Positions 8,580-17,574 of a stretch of DNA of 54,347 bases are shown here, in pieces. A program made the position numbers and the translations under genes. This DNA is from Dialister micraerophilus DSM 19965. Its GTDB lineage: Bacteria; Bacillota; Negativicutes; Veillonellales; Dialisteraceae. The stretch's first letter is position 1. Each line of letters starts with the position of its first letter. The DNA is taken from assembly GCF_000194985.1 (NCBI RefSeq), contig NZ_GL878519.1, positions 1,025,318-1,079,664 of the forward strand. Direction: 5' to 3'. Under the pieces are notes generated by a model, which was given only the letters and a program-made list of their open reading frames with translations, was not told the origin of the DNA and did not search any database.

Positions 8580-8933
8580 AATAGTTATGTAAATATAAGG
8601 AGTTCAAGACTTTTACTAAAGAAACAGATTTTAAACACAGGAGGCAATTCTGTAGCATTGGGTGTCGCTCATTACACCAATGAAAGTACGATGTTACATG
8701 CAGGAATTACATTCGGCGGAAACAGCATGTTTAATATCGGACTTACCAAGAAGTTCGGACACAGTGACGAAGAAAAAATGATTCCGCAACGTTACAGAAG
8801 CGGTCCGATCAGTTCCGTATACGTTATGCAAGATGAAGTAAGTAAATTGAAAGCGGAAAATGAGCAACAGAAACAGGAAATTAAAGAACTTCGTGAAATG
8901 GTGATGGCACTGATGGGTGAAAAGAAAAAATAA
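8580..8933 (+). pseudogene. 3' remnant of a trimeric autotransporter (YadA anchor plus coiled coil)
   Basis: From about 8637 the frame reads TGGNSVALGVAHYTNESTML, HAGITFGGNSMFNIGLTKKF, the last strands of a YadA-type outer-membrane anchor. A coiled coil of about 35 residues follows (DEVSKLKAENEQQKQEIKEL). The signal sequence, stalk, passenger and first anchor strands are missing. An in-frame stop lies at 8577, and the nearest possible start, TTG 8658, is poorly placed relative to AGGAGG at 8639. The break lies immediately after the restriction operon, so insertion of the island or a later deletion removed the rest. The intact protein would have been a surface adhesin. Confidence 0.85.
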
Positions 8934-8950
8934 TTTCTTGTAAGTAATGA

Positions 8951-8985
8951 AAAGACTCCGAAGGAAAAAACTTCGGAGTCTTTTT
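8951..8985 (+). terminator. Terminator of the former autotransporter gene
   Basis: AAAGACTCCGAAG/CTTCGGAGTCTTT, a perfect 13-base stem followed by Ts, 18 bases after the stop. Its survival supports the view that only the 5' part of the gene was lost. Confidence 0.9.
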
Positions 8986-9217
8986 ATATTTTCCGATAAA
9001 TAATATATTTGAATAAAAACGGTAATTGTTTGGTATATTTCCTATATAGTTTATATTTATTTACGATTTTACTTACATAATAAATATAAAATGATATGTA
9101 GGGTTCTATGGAGAACGGTATCAAATTTTAGACGTAAGATGTACGGTGTTTATTATGGGCGGAAAGAAATACGGGCTATCGGCGAATTAAAATTGATTTA
9201 TATTTCATTAAAAATAT

Positions 9218-9246
9218 CCCCTTTACCGGTTTGTCCGGTAAAGGGG
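9218..9246 (-). terminator. Terminator of prfC
   Basis: CCCCTTTACCGG/CCGGTAAAGGGG, a perfect 12-base stem with a five-base loop, followed on the minus strand by ATATTTTTAA. It lies about 30 bases beyond the prfC stop. Between the two terminators (8986-9217) I see only AT-rich sequence without a gene. Confidence 0.85.
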
Positions 9247-9274
9247 GTATATATAAGAATGTCTTTCAGATTTT

Positions 9275-10879
9275 TTATTTTGTATTTTCAGTCACAAGAC
9301 GTGGCGGAGTGTCTAAAAATGTCACTTCGGGATTTCTTTGTACCAACCAACCGGCTTGCCATTCATTTGGTAAGAGATAAACGGTTTTTTCTTTTCTGTC
9401 TCTGACAACCATGGCATTGTCGATTCCGGTAAGTTCTTCCGGTTTGACATCTTGCAGTGTCCAACGAGCAACCGTATAAGGAAGAGGCTCAATGTTGACT
9501 GTAACGGAATATTCATTTTCAAGTCGGTACTTCATTACTTCAAATTGCAACTGTCCGACAGCACCGATGATGAAACTTTCCATGACATAGGGTTGTGTAT
9601 AGACTTGAATTGCACCTTCTTGCGCCAATTGAGATATTCCTCGCAAAAATTGCTTACGTTTCATACTGCTCGAGGGAGAAATTCTGGCGAAAAGTTCCGG
9701 TGGAAATACCGGGAAATCTATAAAAGTGACGGGATGTTTTTTTTCACAGATTGTATCTCCGACCCCAAGTTCTCCGGTATCGAATATACCTATAATATCT
9801 CCCGGATATGCTTTCTCTACAGTTGTTCTTTCAGTAGCAAGGAATTGTTGCGGTTGAGAAAGTCTGATCATCTTGCCGCTTTGACGATGAAGTACGGAAA
9901 CACCCTTTTCAAAAATTCCCGAACATATTCGTATAAAAGCTATACGATCATGGTGCTTTGGATCCATGTTTGCCTGAATTTTGAAAACAAATGCTGAAAA
10001 TTCGGGTGATGTAGGCAGTACTTTTCCTTCAGAAACTGTTCTCTCTTGAGGGGAGGGTGCCAATTCAAGGAACTTTTCCAAAAATGGTTGAACGCCGAAG
10101 TTTGTCATTGCCGAACCGAAAAACATCGGTGTCAATGTTCCGTTTTTTACCTTTTCCAAATCAAAAGGATCTCCGGCTTCATCGAGTAATTCCAAGTCAT
10201 CTTTTAAAGATTGTAAAATTTCTTCGGAAATATTCGCTTTTATATTTTCATCATCTATTTTTCCTGAGATAACATTTAATTTTTTAGTGCCGTGAGCATT
10301 ATCTTTTATAAAAATATGGCACATTTCATTTTCACGATCATAAATTCCGGTATAGCTTCCGTTTATTCCGATAGGCCAGTTCATAGGACAAGAACGAATG
10401 CCCAAAACTTCTTCGATGTCCGCCATAAGGTCAAAAGGATTTTTACCGAAATGGTCTATTTTGTTTACAAATGTAAAAATCGGTATTCCTCGATCGCTGC
10501 AGACCTTGAAAAGTTTCTTCGTTTGAGCTTCGACACCTTTTGCAACGTCAATGACCATGACGGCACTGTCTACCGCCATAAGTGTACGGTAGGTGTCTTC
10601 AGAGAAATCTGCGTGTCCCGGTGTGTCCAAAATATTTATGCGACACCCGTTGTAGTCGAATTGAAGGACTGAACTTGTAACGGAAATACCACGTTGTTTT
10701 TCTATTTCCATCCAGTCGGATACCGCATAACGGGAAGTTTTACGTGCTTTTACCGAGCCTGCCAAGTGTATAGCGCCCCCGTAAAGCAATAATTTTTCAG
10801 TTAATGTAGTTTTACCCGCATCCGGATGAGAGATGATGGCAAAAGTACGACGTCGTTTTATTTCTTCCAAATCTGTCAT
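9275..10879 (-). CDS. prfC: Peptide chain release factor 3
   Basis: RF3 is the GTPase that recycles RF1/RF2 from ribosomes after termination. The 534-residue protein is full length. It has the P-loop SHPDAGKT (17-24), the switch region QRGISVTSSV, DTPGHADF and the NKID base-recognition motif. The RF3-specific C-terminal part includes MKYRLENEYSV and the YTVARW segment. Start ATG 10879 has AGAGGTG upstream. It stands alone on the minus strand with its own terminator. Several open frames on the opposite strand are shadows. Confidence 0.96.
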   Translation of the reverse strand: MTDLEEIKRRRTFAIISHPDAGKTTLTEKLLLYGGAIHLAGSVKARKTSRYAVSDWMEIEKQRGISVTSSVLQFDYNGCRINILDTPGHADFSEDTYRTLMAVDSAVMVIDVAKGVEAQTKKLFKVCSDRGIPIFTFVNKIDHFGKNPFDLMADIEEVLGIRSCPMNWPIGINGSYTGIYDRENEMCHIFIKDNAHGTKKLNVISGKIDDENIKANISEEILQSLKDDLELLDEAGDPFDLEKVKNGTLTPMFFGSAMTNFGVQPFLEKFLELAPSPQERTVSEGKVLPTSPEFSAFVFKIQANMDPKHHDRIAFIRICSGIFEKGVSVLHRQSGKMIRLSQPQQFLATERTTVEKAYPGDIIGIFDTGELGVGDTICEKKHPVTFIDFPVFPPELFARISPSSSMKRKQFLRGISQLAQEGAIQVYTQPYVMESFIIGAVGQLQFEVMKYRLENEYSVTVNIEPLPYTVARWTLQDVKPEELTGIDNAMVVRDRKEKTVYLLPNEWQAGWLVQRNPEVTFLDTPPRLVTENTK

Positions 10880-10952
10880 ATTACACCTCTTGATAAATAT
10901 CCTTTTTATTATAACATTACATACAATTTACGTCATTTAACATAAATTTCAA

Positions 10953-12164
10953 CTAAGATTTGAATTCATGCCGATAATTGATTGAGGCCGCAAATTTGTA
11001 TATGATTTTTTTGATTTTCGCATCGGAAATTAAAGTGTCTACATCCTTTTCGGAAGATATTATAATATTTTGCTTTTTTATGAAATGTTCAAAATCCTTT
11101 TTTAATTTTTGTATGGATTTTGAAGGTTCATATATATTTATATTTTTTTTGAAAGCCTTTTCGTACAGCATTTTGATTAATACGGGGCGGAAATAATATT
11201 CCATAAAGCAACGTTCAATCCAAAAATCAAATTCCGTATTTTTGAGTTTTTGTGTTGAAGGAAGTAATTTAAGATATAAAAAAACTCCGTCTTCCACGCC
11301 TTTCCAAAAATCTGCAAATGCAAAATTGTACATATTGTCTTCTTGCGATTTTATATAAGTGAAAGCATCTTCTTTTATAATACGTATTTTGTCTTTGTTC
11401 GGGAAATACGGAAGCATTTGTTCTTTGAACAAACGTATTACTTCTTCATTCATTTCAACAACCGTTACGGTATCTACATTTTCTTTCTCCGAAACCATGA
11501 AGGTATAATATCCCAAACCGAGTCCGTAAGTGATTACATTTCCATGTGCCTTTTCTATTTCTTTTTGCATTGAAAGTATTTCACTCATTACTATACTCAT
11601 CCAGACTTTGTTGTTTTCAAGCAGTACCGGATAGGAGATTTTTTCTTTGAAAAATCCGGTTTTTATGTGTAAAAAAGGATTTTCGGTGTTGAATGAATTA
11701 TTGTAAGATTGAAAAAATTCAAAAGGTAATGTTTCGTGTGTTTTGAGCAAGAGTGCATTTTTTATTTTTTTGTATATATGTATGTGTTTATTGTATGGAT
11801 TGTCGGTTATATTTTTCTCATCACATATTTCGGTTTGAGAAATTATACCGGACATGATTTTTTCGTACATTTCTTCCGGTCCGATTAAATTTGTAAGCTC
11901 GGAATAGGGAAGAAATTCCTCAGGATAATTGTACAGATTTTCTATTGCATCATCTACGGTGTCGGAAAATCCTATTGACACTATTCCGTATTTCAGCGGA
12001 TTTTGCTTGTTTAACGATTCAATCCATTGCATATCCGGATTTTCCACATAAAGTCCGCTTGAGATTTCATTCAACATAATGTCGTTTGTAATTTCTGCAA
12101 GAAGATATTTGTTCCATAAGTTTTGTATATGTTTTTTTATTTGCTCAGAGGGTTTAATATCCAT
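10953..12164 (-). CDS. SAM-dependent methyltransferase-like protein of unknown substrate
   Basis: A 403-residue cytosolic protein. The N-terminal ~190 residues are unrecognised. The middle holds a Rossmann-type nucleotide fold: NVITYGLGLGYYTFMVSE as the glycine-rich motif I, TVTVVEMNEEVIRLFKE as the strand ending in the acidic ribose-binding residue, and IRIIKEDAFTYI as motif II/III. This pattern resembles spermidine-synthase-like and other class I methyltransferases. The C-terminal ~100 residues are Lys/Phe rich and helical. It lies between prfC and the lipid kinase, same strand, and may be transcribed together with the kinase upstream. I cannot name a substrate; a non-catalytic SAM-binding role is possible. 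Confidence 0.6.
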   Translation of the reverse strand: MDIKPSEQIKKHIQNLWNKYLLAEITNDIMLNEISSGLYVENPDMQWIESLNKQNPLKYGIVSIGFSDTVDDAIENLYNYPEEFLPYSELTNLIGPEEMYEKIMSGIISQTEICDEKNITDNPYNKHIHIYKKIKNALLLKTHETLPFEFFQSYNNSFNTENPFLHIKTGFFKEKISYPVLLENNKVWMSIVMSEILSMQKEIEKAHGNVITYGLGLGYYTFMVSEKENVDTVTVVEMNEEVIRLFKEQMLPYFPNKDKIRIIKEDAFTYIKSQEDNMYNFAFADFWKGVEDGVFLYLKLLPSTQKLKNTEFDFWIERCFMEYYFRPVLIKMLYEKAFKKNINIYEPSKSIQKLKKDFEHFIKKQNIIISSEKDVDTLISDAKIKKIIYKFAASINYRHEFKS

Positions 12165-12187
12165 AAAATCTCCGTTCTTTATAAAAA

Positions 12188-12212
12188 AAGGAATGAAAAA
12201 TATCCATTCCTT
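12188..12212 (-). terminator. Terminator after the lipid kinase gene
   Basis: AAGGAATG/CATTCCTT, an 8-base stem followed on the minus strand by TTTTTTTAT, directly beyond the stop of the lipid kinase gene. Confidence 0.75.
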
Positions 12213-12215
12213 GTA

Positions 12216-13199
12216 TCATTCTGTATAGGTCAGTTTCAAATGTTTGCGTAAAAATTCAATCAGGTGAGGAACATTGAACGTTGAATTTTCTTTTTCCGCA
12301 TTGTTCGGTATGAACACCGAAAGCCTTGACGGAAGTACCTCTATATTGATTGGAAATTCAGACCCTATTTCTCCGTCTATATTTGTTAAGAGTTCGGTAT
12401 TTTCATCTTCTATTGAAATGTGCGCTTTTTTCACGTCTATTACTGTCATTGTGTCGGGACCGAATTGTTCACCCGTAATCAGTTTAGGCGCTTCTTTGAG
12501 TGTGTTTATCCATGAGAAGTCTTTAAAAAGTACAAGTTTTATTAAACCTTTATTACGATCTTTTGTAGGCATGAAGTTATGAAAACTTCCTGCCGAGTCC
12601 GTAAGCATTGCAGCTATAAGAGGCGATGAAATTTGTATTATCGTTCCGTTTTTCATTTCTATCCGAAATCTGTAGGACGGTTGTTTGTTTATAACTTGAA
12701 GTGCTTTCATAAAATAAGCCATCGAACCGAAAAGTGTTTTTTCTTTTATCGTTACTTTTCCGACAGTTTCTGCAATGAGTCCGGCGGCAACCACGTTTAT
12801 GAAATAACGTTTGTTTATTTTGCCCACATCGATTTTTGTTTTTGTCGCATTTTTGAGCATGCGAATTGCACCTTTCGGGGAACGAGGTATATGCAATGCT
12901 CTTGCAAGATCGTTTACAGTTCCGAAAGGTACGAAACCGAATGTAGAGGTGCTGTTTTTTACCGGAACTATTCCGTTTATCGTTTCATTTATGGTTCCGT
13001 CTCCGCCCATGCAAATTATATCCTCATTGTTTTTTGCTGCTATGCGTGCAAAACGTGTAGCATCTTTTGTTTTTTTTGTAGTTTTTATTGTAATATTTTC
13101 ATATTTTTCTTTTAAAACATCCGAAAGCATGGGTAAATAACGTGTCGAACGCCCTCTTCCCGCTGTGGGATTTACAATTACGGTACAATTTTTTTCCAA
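12216..13199 (-). CDS. Diacylglycerol/lipid kinase family protein (YegS/DgkB type)
   Basis: This 327-residue protein belongs to the DAGK catalytic family, which phosphorylates diacylglycerol or related lipids. NCTVIVNPTAGRGRS opens the fold and MGGDGTINETINGIV is the ATP-binding GGDGT motif. Later segments (FGFVPFGTVNDLARAL, the family's GTxND motif, and ITNIDGE-like NIDGEIGSEFP) are also typical. I place the start at TTG 13199 because AGGTGA lies 6 bases upstream and the protein then begins with the first strand; the open frame extends to 13277 without a ribosome site. It probably acts at the inner face of the cytoplasmic membrane in phospholipid turnover. Confidence 0.88.
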   Translation of the reverse strand: MEKNCTVIVNPTAGRGRSTRYLPMLSDVLKEKYENITIKTTKKTKDATRFARIAAKNNEDIICMGGDGTINETINGIVPVKNSTSTFGFVPFGTVNDLARALHIPRSPKGAIRMLKNATKTKIDVGKINKRYFINVVAAGLIAETVGKVTIKEKTLFGSMAYFMKALQVINKQPSYRFRIEMKNGTIIQISSPLIAAMLTDSAGSFHNFMPTKDRNKGLIKLVLFKDFSWINTLKEAPKLITGEQFGPDTMTVIDVKKAHISIEDENTELLTNIDGEIGSEFPINIEVLPSRLSVFIPNNAEKENSTFNVPHLIEFLRKHLKLTYTE

Positions 13200-13295
13200 T
13201 TTGTTCACCTTTATAATGTTAAAATATACACGCACTATTATAACAAAAAAAGTGTAACTGTTGAAATATTTAATCAATGTGTTTTTTAATAAAAC

Positions 13296-13327
13296 AAAAG
13301 ACAGGTAAATTTAATCACCTGTCTTTT
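13296..13327. terminator. Terminator after the zeta-like kinase gene
   Basis: AAAAGACAGGT/ACCTGTCTTTT hairpin with an AT loop, touching the stop codon of the zeta-like gene. T-runs occur on both strands, so it can work in either direction. Confidence 0.8.
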
Positions 13328-14343
13328 TATTTTCGAATCATTCTTTCACTGAGTAATTTGAAAGGATTTTCAGTAGGAAAATCTTCACTGTCGTATAATA
13401 ATCCTTTTCTGCTTTTGATAATCGTTCTGTTTGCGATTTCTTTTTCCAATACGATTCTTGCCGTATTTAAAAATGAAGTGCATTCAAAATTATGATTATC
13501 TTGTGAAATTTTACGTTCCAATACTGGGGCTTTCAATTTATGTTGGATACTGCGATAGTGCATCGATTTTTTACTTCCTTTTTCAGAACATGCACGTAGT
13601 AAAAGTTCTATTTTGTAGTTTTTACTTTTCAGTTCTTCCAATAATGAAAGCGTAAATTTTTCGTTGTTGAAATTTGTTTCATATATAAATGAACACCTTT
13701 TATCAATTACATATCTTAAAGAAAAATCTGCCAGTGCTTTACATGTTTTTTCAGAAAAATATGCTGTCGAGCAAGGAAAGTTTTTGTTGTCCGAACTTAA
13801 ACGAAATCCGCAAAATTCGTCCGGAGAAATTCTGATTATTTTTCCTTTTTTTTCTTCAACGATAATTGAGGACATTCTGGATTTTCCCGATCCCGGTTGT
13901 CCTGCAATTATATAAACCGTAGGATTATTTTCTTTTATTTTTGTATAACGCTCCAAGTAGGGTACTACCTGTGTATTGAATAATGTATCCAATTCTTTGG
14001 GCGTGTATGAATCGTCGGTTACTGTGTCGACACGACAAAAGACTTGGTCGGTTATGTACTTTGTTTCAATTGCAAATGCTTCATTTAACATTGAAATTTG
14101 ATTTTTATGTGACAATCCTGTCGCACGTCTTTGTTCCAACATTGAAGATTCATATACAGTCGACATTTTCAAACTGTGTATTCGTTCAAGATCGTCTTTT
14201 GAAACTTTGCAAATATTTCTTAAGCTCCAAAGAGTGTTATAAATTGTAGAGAAAATTTCTCTGTTCACATCTAATTGGATATAAGGCGGTGTATCTTCCG
14301 CTTCTTCGTACAATTCCTTTAAAGTCCGCTCGTCATACGGCAT
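13327..14343 (-). CDS. Zeta-toxin-like P-loop kinase with an N-terminal helical domain
   Basis: This 338-residue protein has a zeta-toxin/PNK-like kinase fold after a ~135-residue helical N-terminus. The Walker A motif GQPGSGKS spans 148-155. RISPDEF follows with Asp175 at the place of the catalytic aspartate, and SFIYETNFNN matches the conserved E-T region of zeta enzymes. Zeta toxins phosphorylate UDP-GlcNAc and block wall synthesis. No epsilon-like antitoxin gene is adjacent: upstream is 277 bases of non-coding DNA. The N-terminal domain could act as a built-in antidote or targeting domain, or the protein may be a housekeeping kinase of the same superfamily. Fold assignment is firm; the toxin role is inference. 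Confidence 0.72.
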   Translation of the reverse strand: MPYDERTLKELYEEAEDTPPYIQLDVNREIFSTIYNTLWSLRNICKVSKDDLERIHSLKMSTVYESSMLEQRRATGLSHKNQISMLNEAFAIETKYITDQVFCRVDTVTDDSYTPKELDTLFNTQVVPYLERYTKIKENNPTVYIIAGQPGSGKSRMSSIIVEEKKGKIIRISPDEFCGFRLSSDNKNFPCSTAYFSEKTCKALADFSLRYVIDKRCSFIYETNFNNEKFTLSLLEELKSKNYKIELLLRACSEKGSKKSMHYRSIQHKLKAPVLERKISQDNHNFECTSFLNTARIVLEKEIANRTIIKSRKGLLYDSEDFPTENPFKLLSERMIRK

Positions 14344-14620
14344 AACCTTACCACTTCCTTTTCATATAAAAATTATTAGCGTATCCATCATAGCAAAGAT
14401 ACGTTTTTTTGTCTATGTACGATGAAAATAATGTTTTTTATATTTTAAGCACCGTAAAAATTTTTGAAAAAAACGATGAAACGGCTGATAATCATGAGTA
14501 TTTTAGCTTGTAAATTCATAACGATTTCATAAATTGCATAACATGGAAATATGCAGTGAAATATGGTAACATTGAATTAAATTTAAGGCTTTACATATAG
14601 TGTAAAAATGAGGAGAATAA

Positions 14621-15952
14621 ATGTTTATTATTCCATATATTGCATTACTGATTGTATGCGTACTTTTTTTTATTGTATGTTATTTTTTGATATGCGGACA
14701 TTCTCGTAAAAAGTCGAAGAAAGCTTGTGTAAAAAAGCGTAGTAAAAAGAGTTTTTCCGAAAGCGGATTTATACACGGTAAAAATACACATGAGGATGAG
14801 AAATTGATAGAGAAAGTCGCTCAAGACACTCTCGTTGTTCCGCCTCTTAAAAGAGCCGACAATAAAGACATTTTCGATTCATTTGAAAAGACGAAGGCTT
14901 TTTCACGTGATGAATTGAAAGGTAATTTGAAGTCTGCGGAAAAAGAAAGTTACAAAGAATTTGACAATGAACCTTCTCCGAACGTGGTAGGGAATATAAA
15001 TGATGCTTCAAAACTTGAAACTTATTTCGTACGTCATTTCTTGAATCAGTACGGAGCCGTTTCAAAGACGGTAGAAAGCGATACGAAATTTATTACTCAT
15101 GCTTTGATTTCTTCATTGAATATGACCGACAAAGAAGCATGCGATACTTTGATGCATTTAATGGTTCAAGAAGCGCTGCAGAATGCACAGAAAACTTATA
15201 TAATGATGCCTTCGGAATGTATAAAAGGCATGGTTGTTGCGGCATTTTGCGATGTTGCACGTGGAAGTCGTACGGATACGAAAACGATTATTGCTTATGA
15301 TGCGTTGAAATCAATGCCCCGTATGGAAGAAAATTCGTTCAAAGCACTTTCACTTCTTTTGATTTTCCATTATTCCGGAAGTTCCGAGATAACCGATTCC
15401 GCATCTATAAAGAGATATGCCGAAAAATACGTTTCACCTTTTATAAACGATTTACCGGATGTATACAGCGGATACCAACAGTTGGAATACTTGCATTGTA
15501 TTTCACTTCAAAATAAAGACATTGCATTCGGTGAAGTGTTGCATAATTCTTATCCTCTCATATTTTCTTATCGCGGAGCGATGAAGAGCGAGTTGAAAGA
15601 ATTATGGAATTTTGACGACAGTATTCTTGTGCCGAGTTTGTATAATTCGTACTATAAATTACCGGCATCCGATGACTCGCTGTTGGATGAATTTTTTGAC
15701 AAAAACGGAATTTACGATGAAAAGATTAAACATCATATAAGAGCATTACTTCATTCAAGACCCGTTGCATATGACAGAAAAGAATTGAATCATATACTCG
15801 GAAAAATTTCAAATGATTTGAAATTGCTTCAGGAAGAATGGGATACAGGAATGCTTCGCCGTTCATCTCTGACTTTGATGGGTATGTACATAGCACATAT
15901 TTACATACGTGAAGTGATCGGAGAAAATTTTGATATTTCACACTGGATTTGA
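14621..15952 (+). CDS. Membrane-anchored protein of unknown function
   Basis: A 443-residue protein with one N-terminal membrane helix (residues 3-25) followed by a very basic stretch (SRKKSKKACVKKRSKKS), so the rest should be cytosolic. Residues 50-120 look disordered. From about 125 a compact mostly helical domain begins (LETYFVRHFLNQYGAVSKTV) and continues to the end. I do not recognise an enzyme motif. The pattern recalls the poorly described LPO_1073/Vpar_1526 protein family, found in Veillonella among others, but I hold that loosely. GAGGAG precedes the ATG. The serine dehydratase genes follow 25 bases later, so it may share their transcript. Confidence 0.6.
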   Translation: MFIIPYIALLIVCVLFFIVCYFLICGHSRKKSKKACVKKRSKKSFSESGFIHGKNTHEDEKLIEKVAQDTLVVPPLKRADNKDIFDSFEKTKAFSRDELKGNLKSAEKESYKEFDNEPSPNVVGNINDASKLETYFVRHFLNQYGAVSKTVESDTKFITHALISSLNMTDKEACDTLMHLMVQEALQNAQKTYIMMPSECIKGMVVAAFCDVARGSRTDTKTIIAYDALKSMPRMEENSFKALSLLLIFHYSGSSEITDSASIKRYAEKYVSPFINDLPDVYSGYQQLEYLHCISLQNKDIAFGEVLHNSYPLIFSYRGAMKSELKELWNFDDSILVPSLYNSYYKLPASDDSLLDEFFDKNGIYDEKIKHHIRALLHSRPVAYDRKELNHILGKISNDLKLLQEEWDTGMLRRSSLTLMGMYIAHIYIREVIGENFDISHWI

Positions 15953-15977
15953 TTTATGAAGGGTTCGAGGAGGTTTT

Positions 15978-16640
15978 ATGGGAATATTTGATATTATCGG
16001 GCCGGTTATGATAGGACCGTCAAGTTCTCATACTGCCGGTGCGGCAAGAATAGGTCGTATGGCAAGAGAAATTTTAGGCGAACCCGTTGTAAAAGCGAAA
16101 ATAACACTTTACGGTTCTTTTTCAGATACCGGTAAAGGTCATGGTACGGATAAAGCTTTGGCTGCAGGCCTTATGGGATACTTACCCGAAAGTGAAGAAA
16201 TTCGTGACGCATTACAAATTGCAAAAGACAAAGGCATAGATATGGAATTTGTATTTTCAAACGAAGAACCCGCACATCCGAATACGGCTTTTATACAAGC
16301 GCAAGGAAAGAGCGGACACGAATCGGACATTTTAGGTGTATCTTTAGGCGGAGGACGTATAAAAATTACTGAAATAGACGGTATTTCGGTAGAAATTACA
16401 GGTGAGGAATATACATTAATTACAAATCATTATGATGTACCGGGAATAGTTGCCGCCGTAAGTTTAAGATTGGCAAATCATAATATAAACATTTCAAACA
16501 TGAGAGTTTTCAGAAAAAAGAAGGGACTTAATGCGGTTATGATTGTTCATACCGATCAGGAAGTTCCCGAATCTATGATTAAAGAACTGGTGGATTGTAA
16601 TAAAAATATAAAACGTGTAATTTCTTTAGGGATAATTTAA
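15978..16640 (+). CDS. sdaAB: L-serine dehydratase, beta subunit
   Basis: This is the small subunit (220 residues) of the iron-sulfur L-serine deaminase that converts serine to pyruvate and ammonia. GPVMIGPSSSHTAGAARIGR near the N-terminus is the family signature. Residues 148-220 form an ACT-like domain (NHYDVPGIVAAVSLRLANHN). GAGGAGG precedes the ATG. The alpha subunit follows 10 bases later. Clostridia and Negativicutes use this two-protein form, unlike the fused enzyme of E. coli. Confidence 0.95.
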   Translation: MGIFDIIGPVMIGPSSSHTAGAARIGRMAREILGEPVVKAKITLYGSFSDTGKGHGTDKALAAGLMGYLPESEEIRDALQIAKDKGIDMEFVFSNEEPAHPNTAFIQAQGKSGHESDILGVSLGGGRIKITEIDGISVEITGEEYTLITNHYDVPGIVAAVSLRLANHNINISNMRVFRKKKGLNAVMIVHTDQEVPESMIKELVDCNKNIKRVISLGII

Positions 16641-16650
16641 GGAGAATTAT

Positions 16651-17520
16651 ATGAAAGGTTATTATTCGATTGCCGAGCTTATGAAGCAATCCGATATTGC
16701 AAAATGTTCTCCGGGAGAACTCAGTTGCAGAAATGAAGCGGAAAGTACCGGAAAAGAGTTCGATGTTGTATGGAACAGAATGAAAAGATTGATTCCGGTA
16801 TTTAAAGACTCGATAAGAAAAGGCTTGGAAAGTACAAGTAAATCTGCAAGCGGCTTGGTAGGCGGAGATGCCGAAAAGTTGAAAAACGGAAAACTGAATT
16901 TTTTGAGTCCCATATGCAAGCGTGCTGCCGTATATGCAATAGCAACTGCAGAAGCGAATGCGAAAATGTTTCGTATAGTTGCTTGTCCTACTGCCGGTTC
17001 TTGCGGAATAGTTCCGTCAATACTTATGGCGGTAGGTGAAGAACTGAATTCCGATGAAGATGATTTGACACGTGCATTATTTACGGCAGGTGCCATAGGA
17101 AAAATTGTAGCCGAAAAAGCATGTATAGCTGGAGCTGTCGGAGGATGTCAGGCGGAATGCGGAACTGCAACTGCAATGGCGGCCGCTGCAGCAATTGATT
17201 TAATGCACGGAACGACAACACAAATGATGGATGCCATGGCATTGGCACTGAAAAATTTACTTGGACTTGTATGCGATCCGGTTGCGGGTCTTGTTGAAGT
17301 GCCATGTGTAAAACGTAACGGATTTCATGCAGTGCATGCACTTGTAGCAGTAGAAATGGCAATGTCCGGTATTCATAGTGTAATACCGGTTGATGAAGTT
17401 ATTGCCGCTATGGATCAAATCGGAAAACTCATGCCGGTATCTTTAAGAGAAACAAGTCAAGCCGGTCTTGCAACAACAAAGACGGGAGAATGCATAAATA
17501 ACAGATTGAGAAAAAAATAA
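16651..17520 (+). CDS. sdaAA: L-serine dehydratase, alpha subunit
   Basis: The 289-residue catalytic subunit carries the cysteines that hold the [4Fe-4S] cluster: CPTAGSCGIVPS, the Cys-rich AGAVGGCQAECGTATAM and LGLVCDPVAGLVEVPC. With SdaAB it deaminates serine to pyruvate, supplying carbon, energy and ammonia. GGAGAA precedes the ATG. A terminator starts at the stop codon. The enzyme is oxygen sensitive, in keeping with an anaerobe. Confidence 0.95.
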   Translation: MKGYYSIAELMKQSDIAKCSPGELSCRNEAESTGKEFDVVWNRMKRLIPVFKDSIRKGLESTSKSASGLVGGDAEKLKNGKLNFLSPICKRAAVYAIATAEANAKMFRIVACPTAGSCGIVPSILMAVGEELNSDEDDLTRALFTAGAIGKIVAEKACIAGAVGGCQAECGTATAMAAAAAIDLMHGTTTQMMDAMALALKNLLGLVCDPVAGLVEVPCVKRNGFHAVHALVAVEMAMSGIHSVIPVDEVIAAMDQIGKLMPVSLRETSQAGLATTKTGECINNRLRKK

Positions 17521-17547
17521 GAGCAGAAATTTTTTGCTCTTTTTTTC
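17520..17547 (+). terminator. Terminator of the serine dehydratase operon
   Basis: AGAGCA/TGCTCT hairpin followed by a run of seven further Ts, starting at the last base of the sdaAA stop codon. Confidence 0.8.
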
Positions 17548-17574
17548 TGTAAAAATACATGACGGAGAATATAA

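Noticed and set aside
9452..10672. Several plus-strand frames of 70-180 codons
   Set aside because: Shadows of prfC, which has clear GTPase motifs on the other strand.
12216..13277. Longer form of the lipid kinase starting at TTG 13277
   Set aside because: The extra 26 residues have no ribosome site and do not resemble the family; TTG 13199 has AGGTGA at proper distance.
13964..14620. Separate antitoxin gene for the zeta-like kinase
   Set aside because: The 277 bases upstream of the kinase contain no small ORF with a ribosome site on the minus strand.
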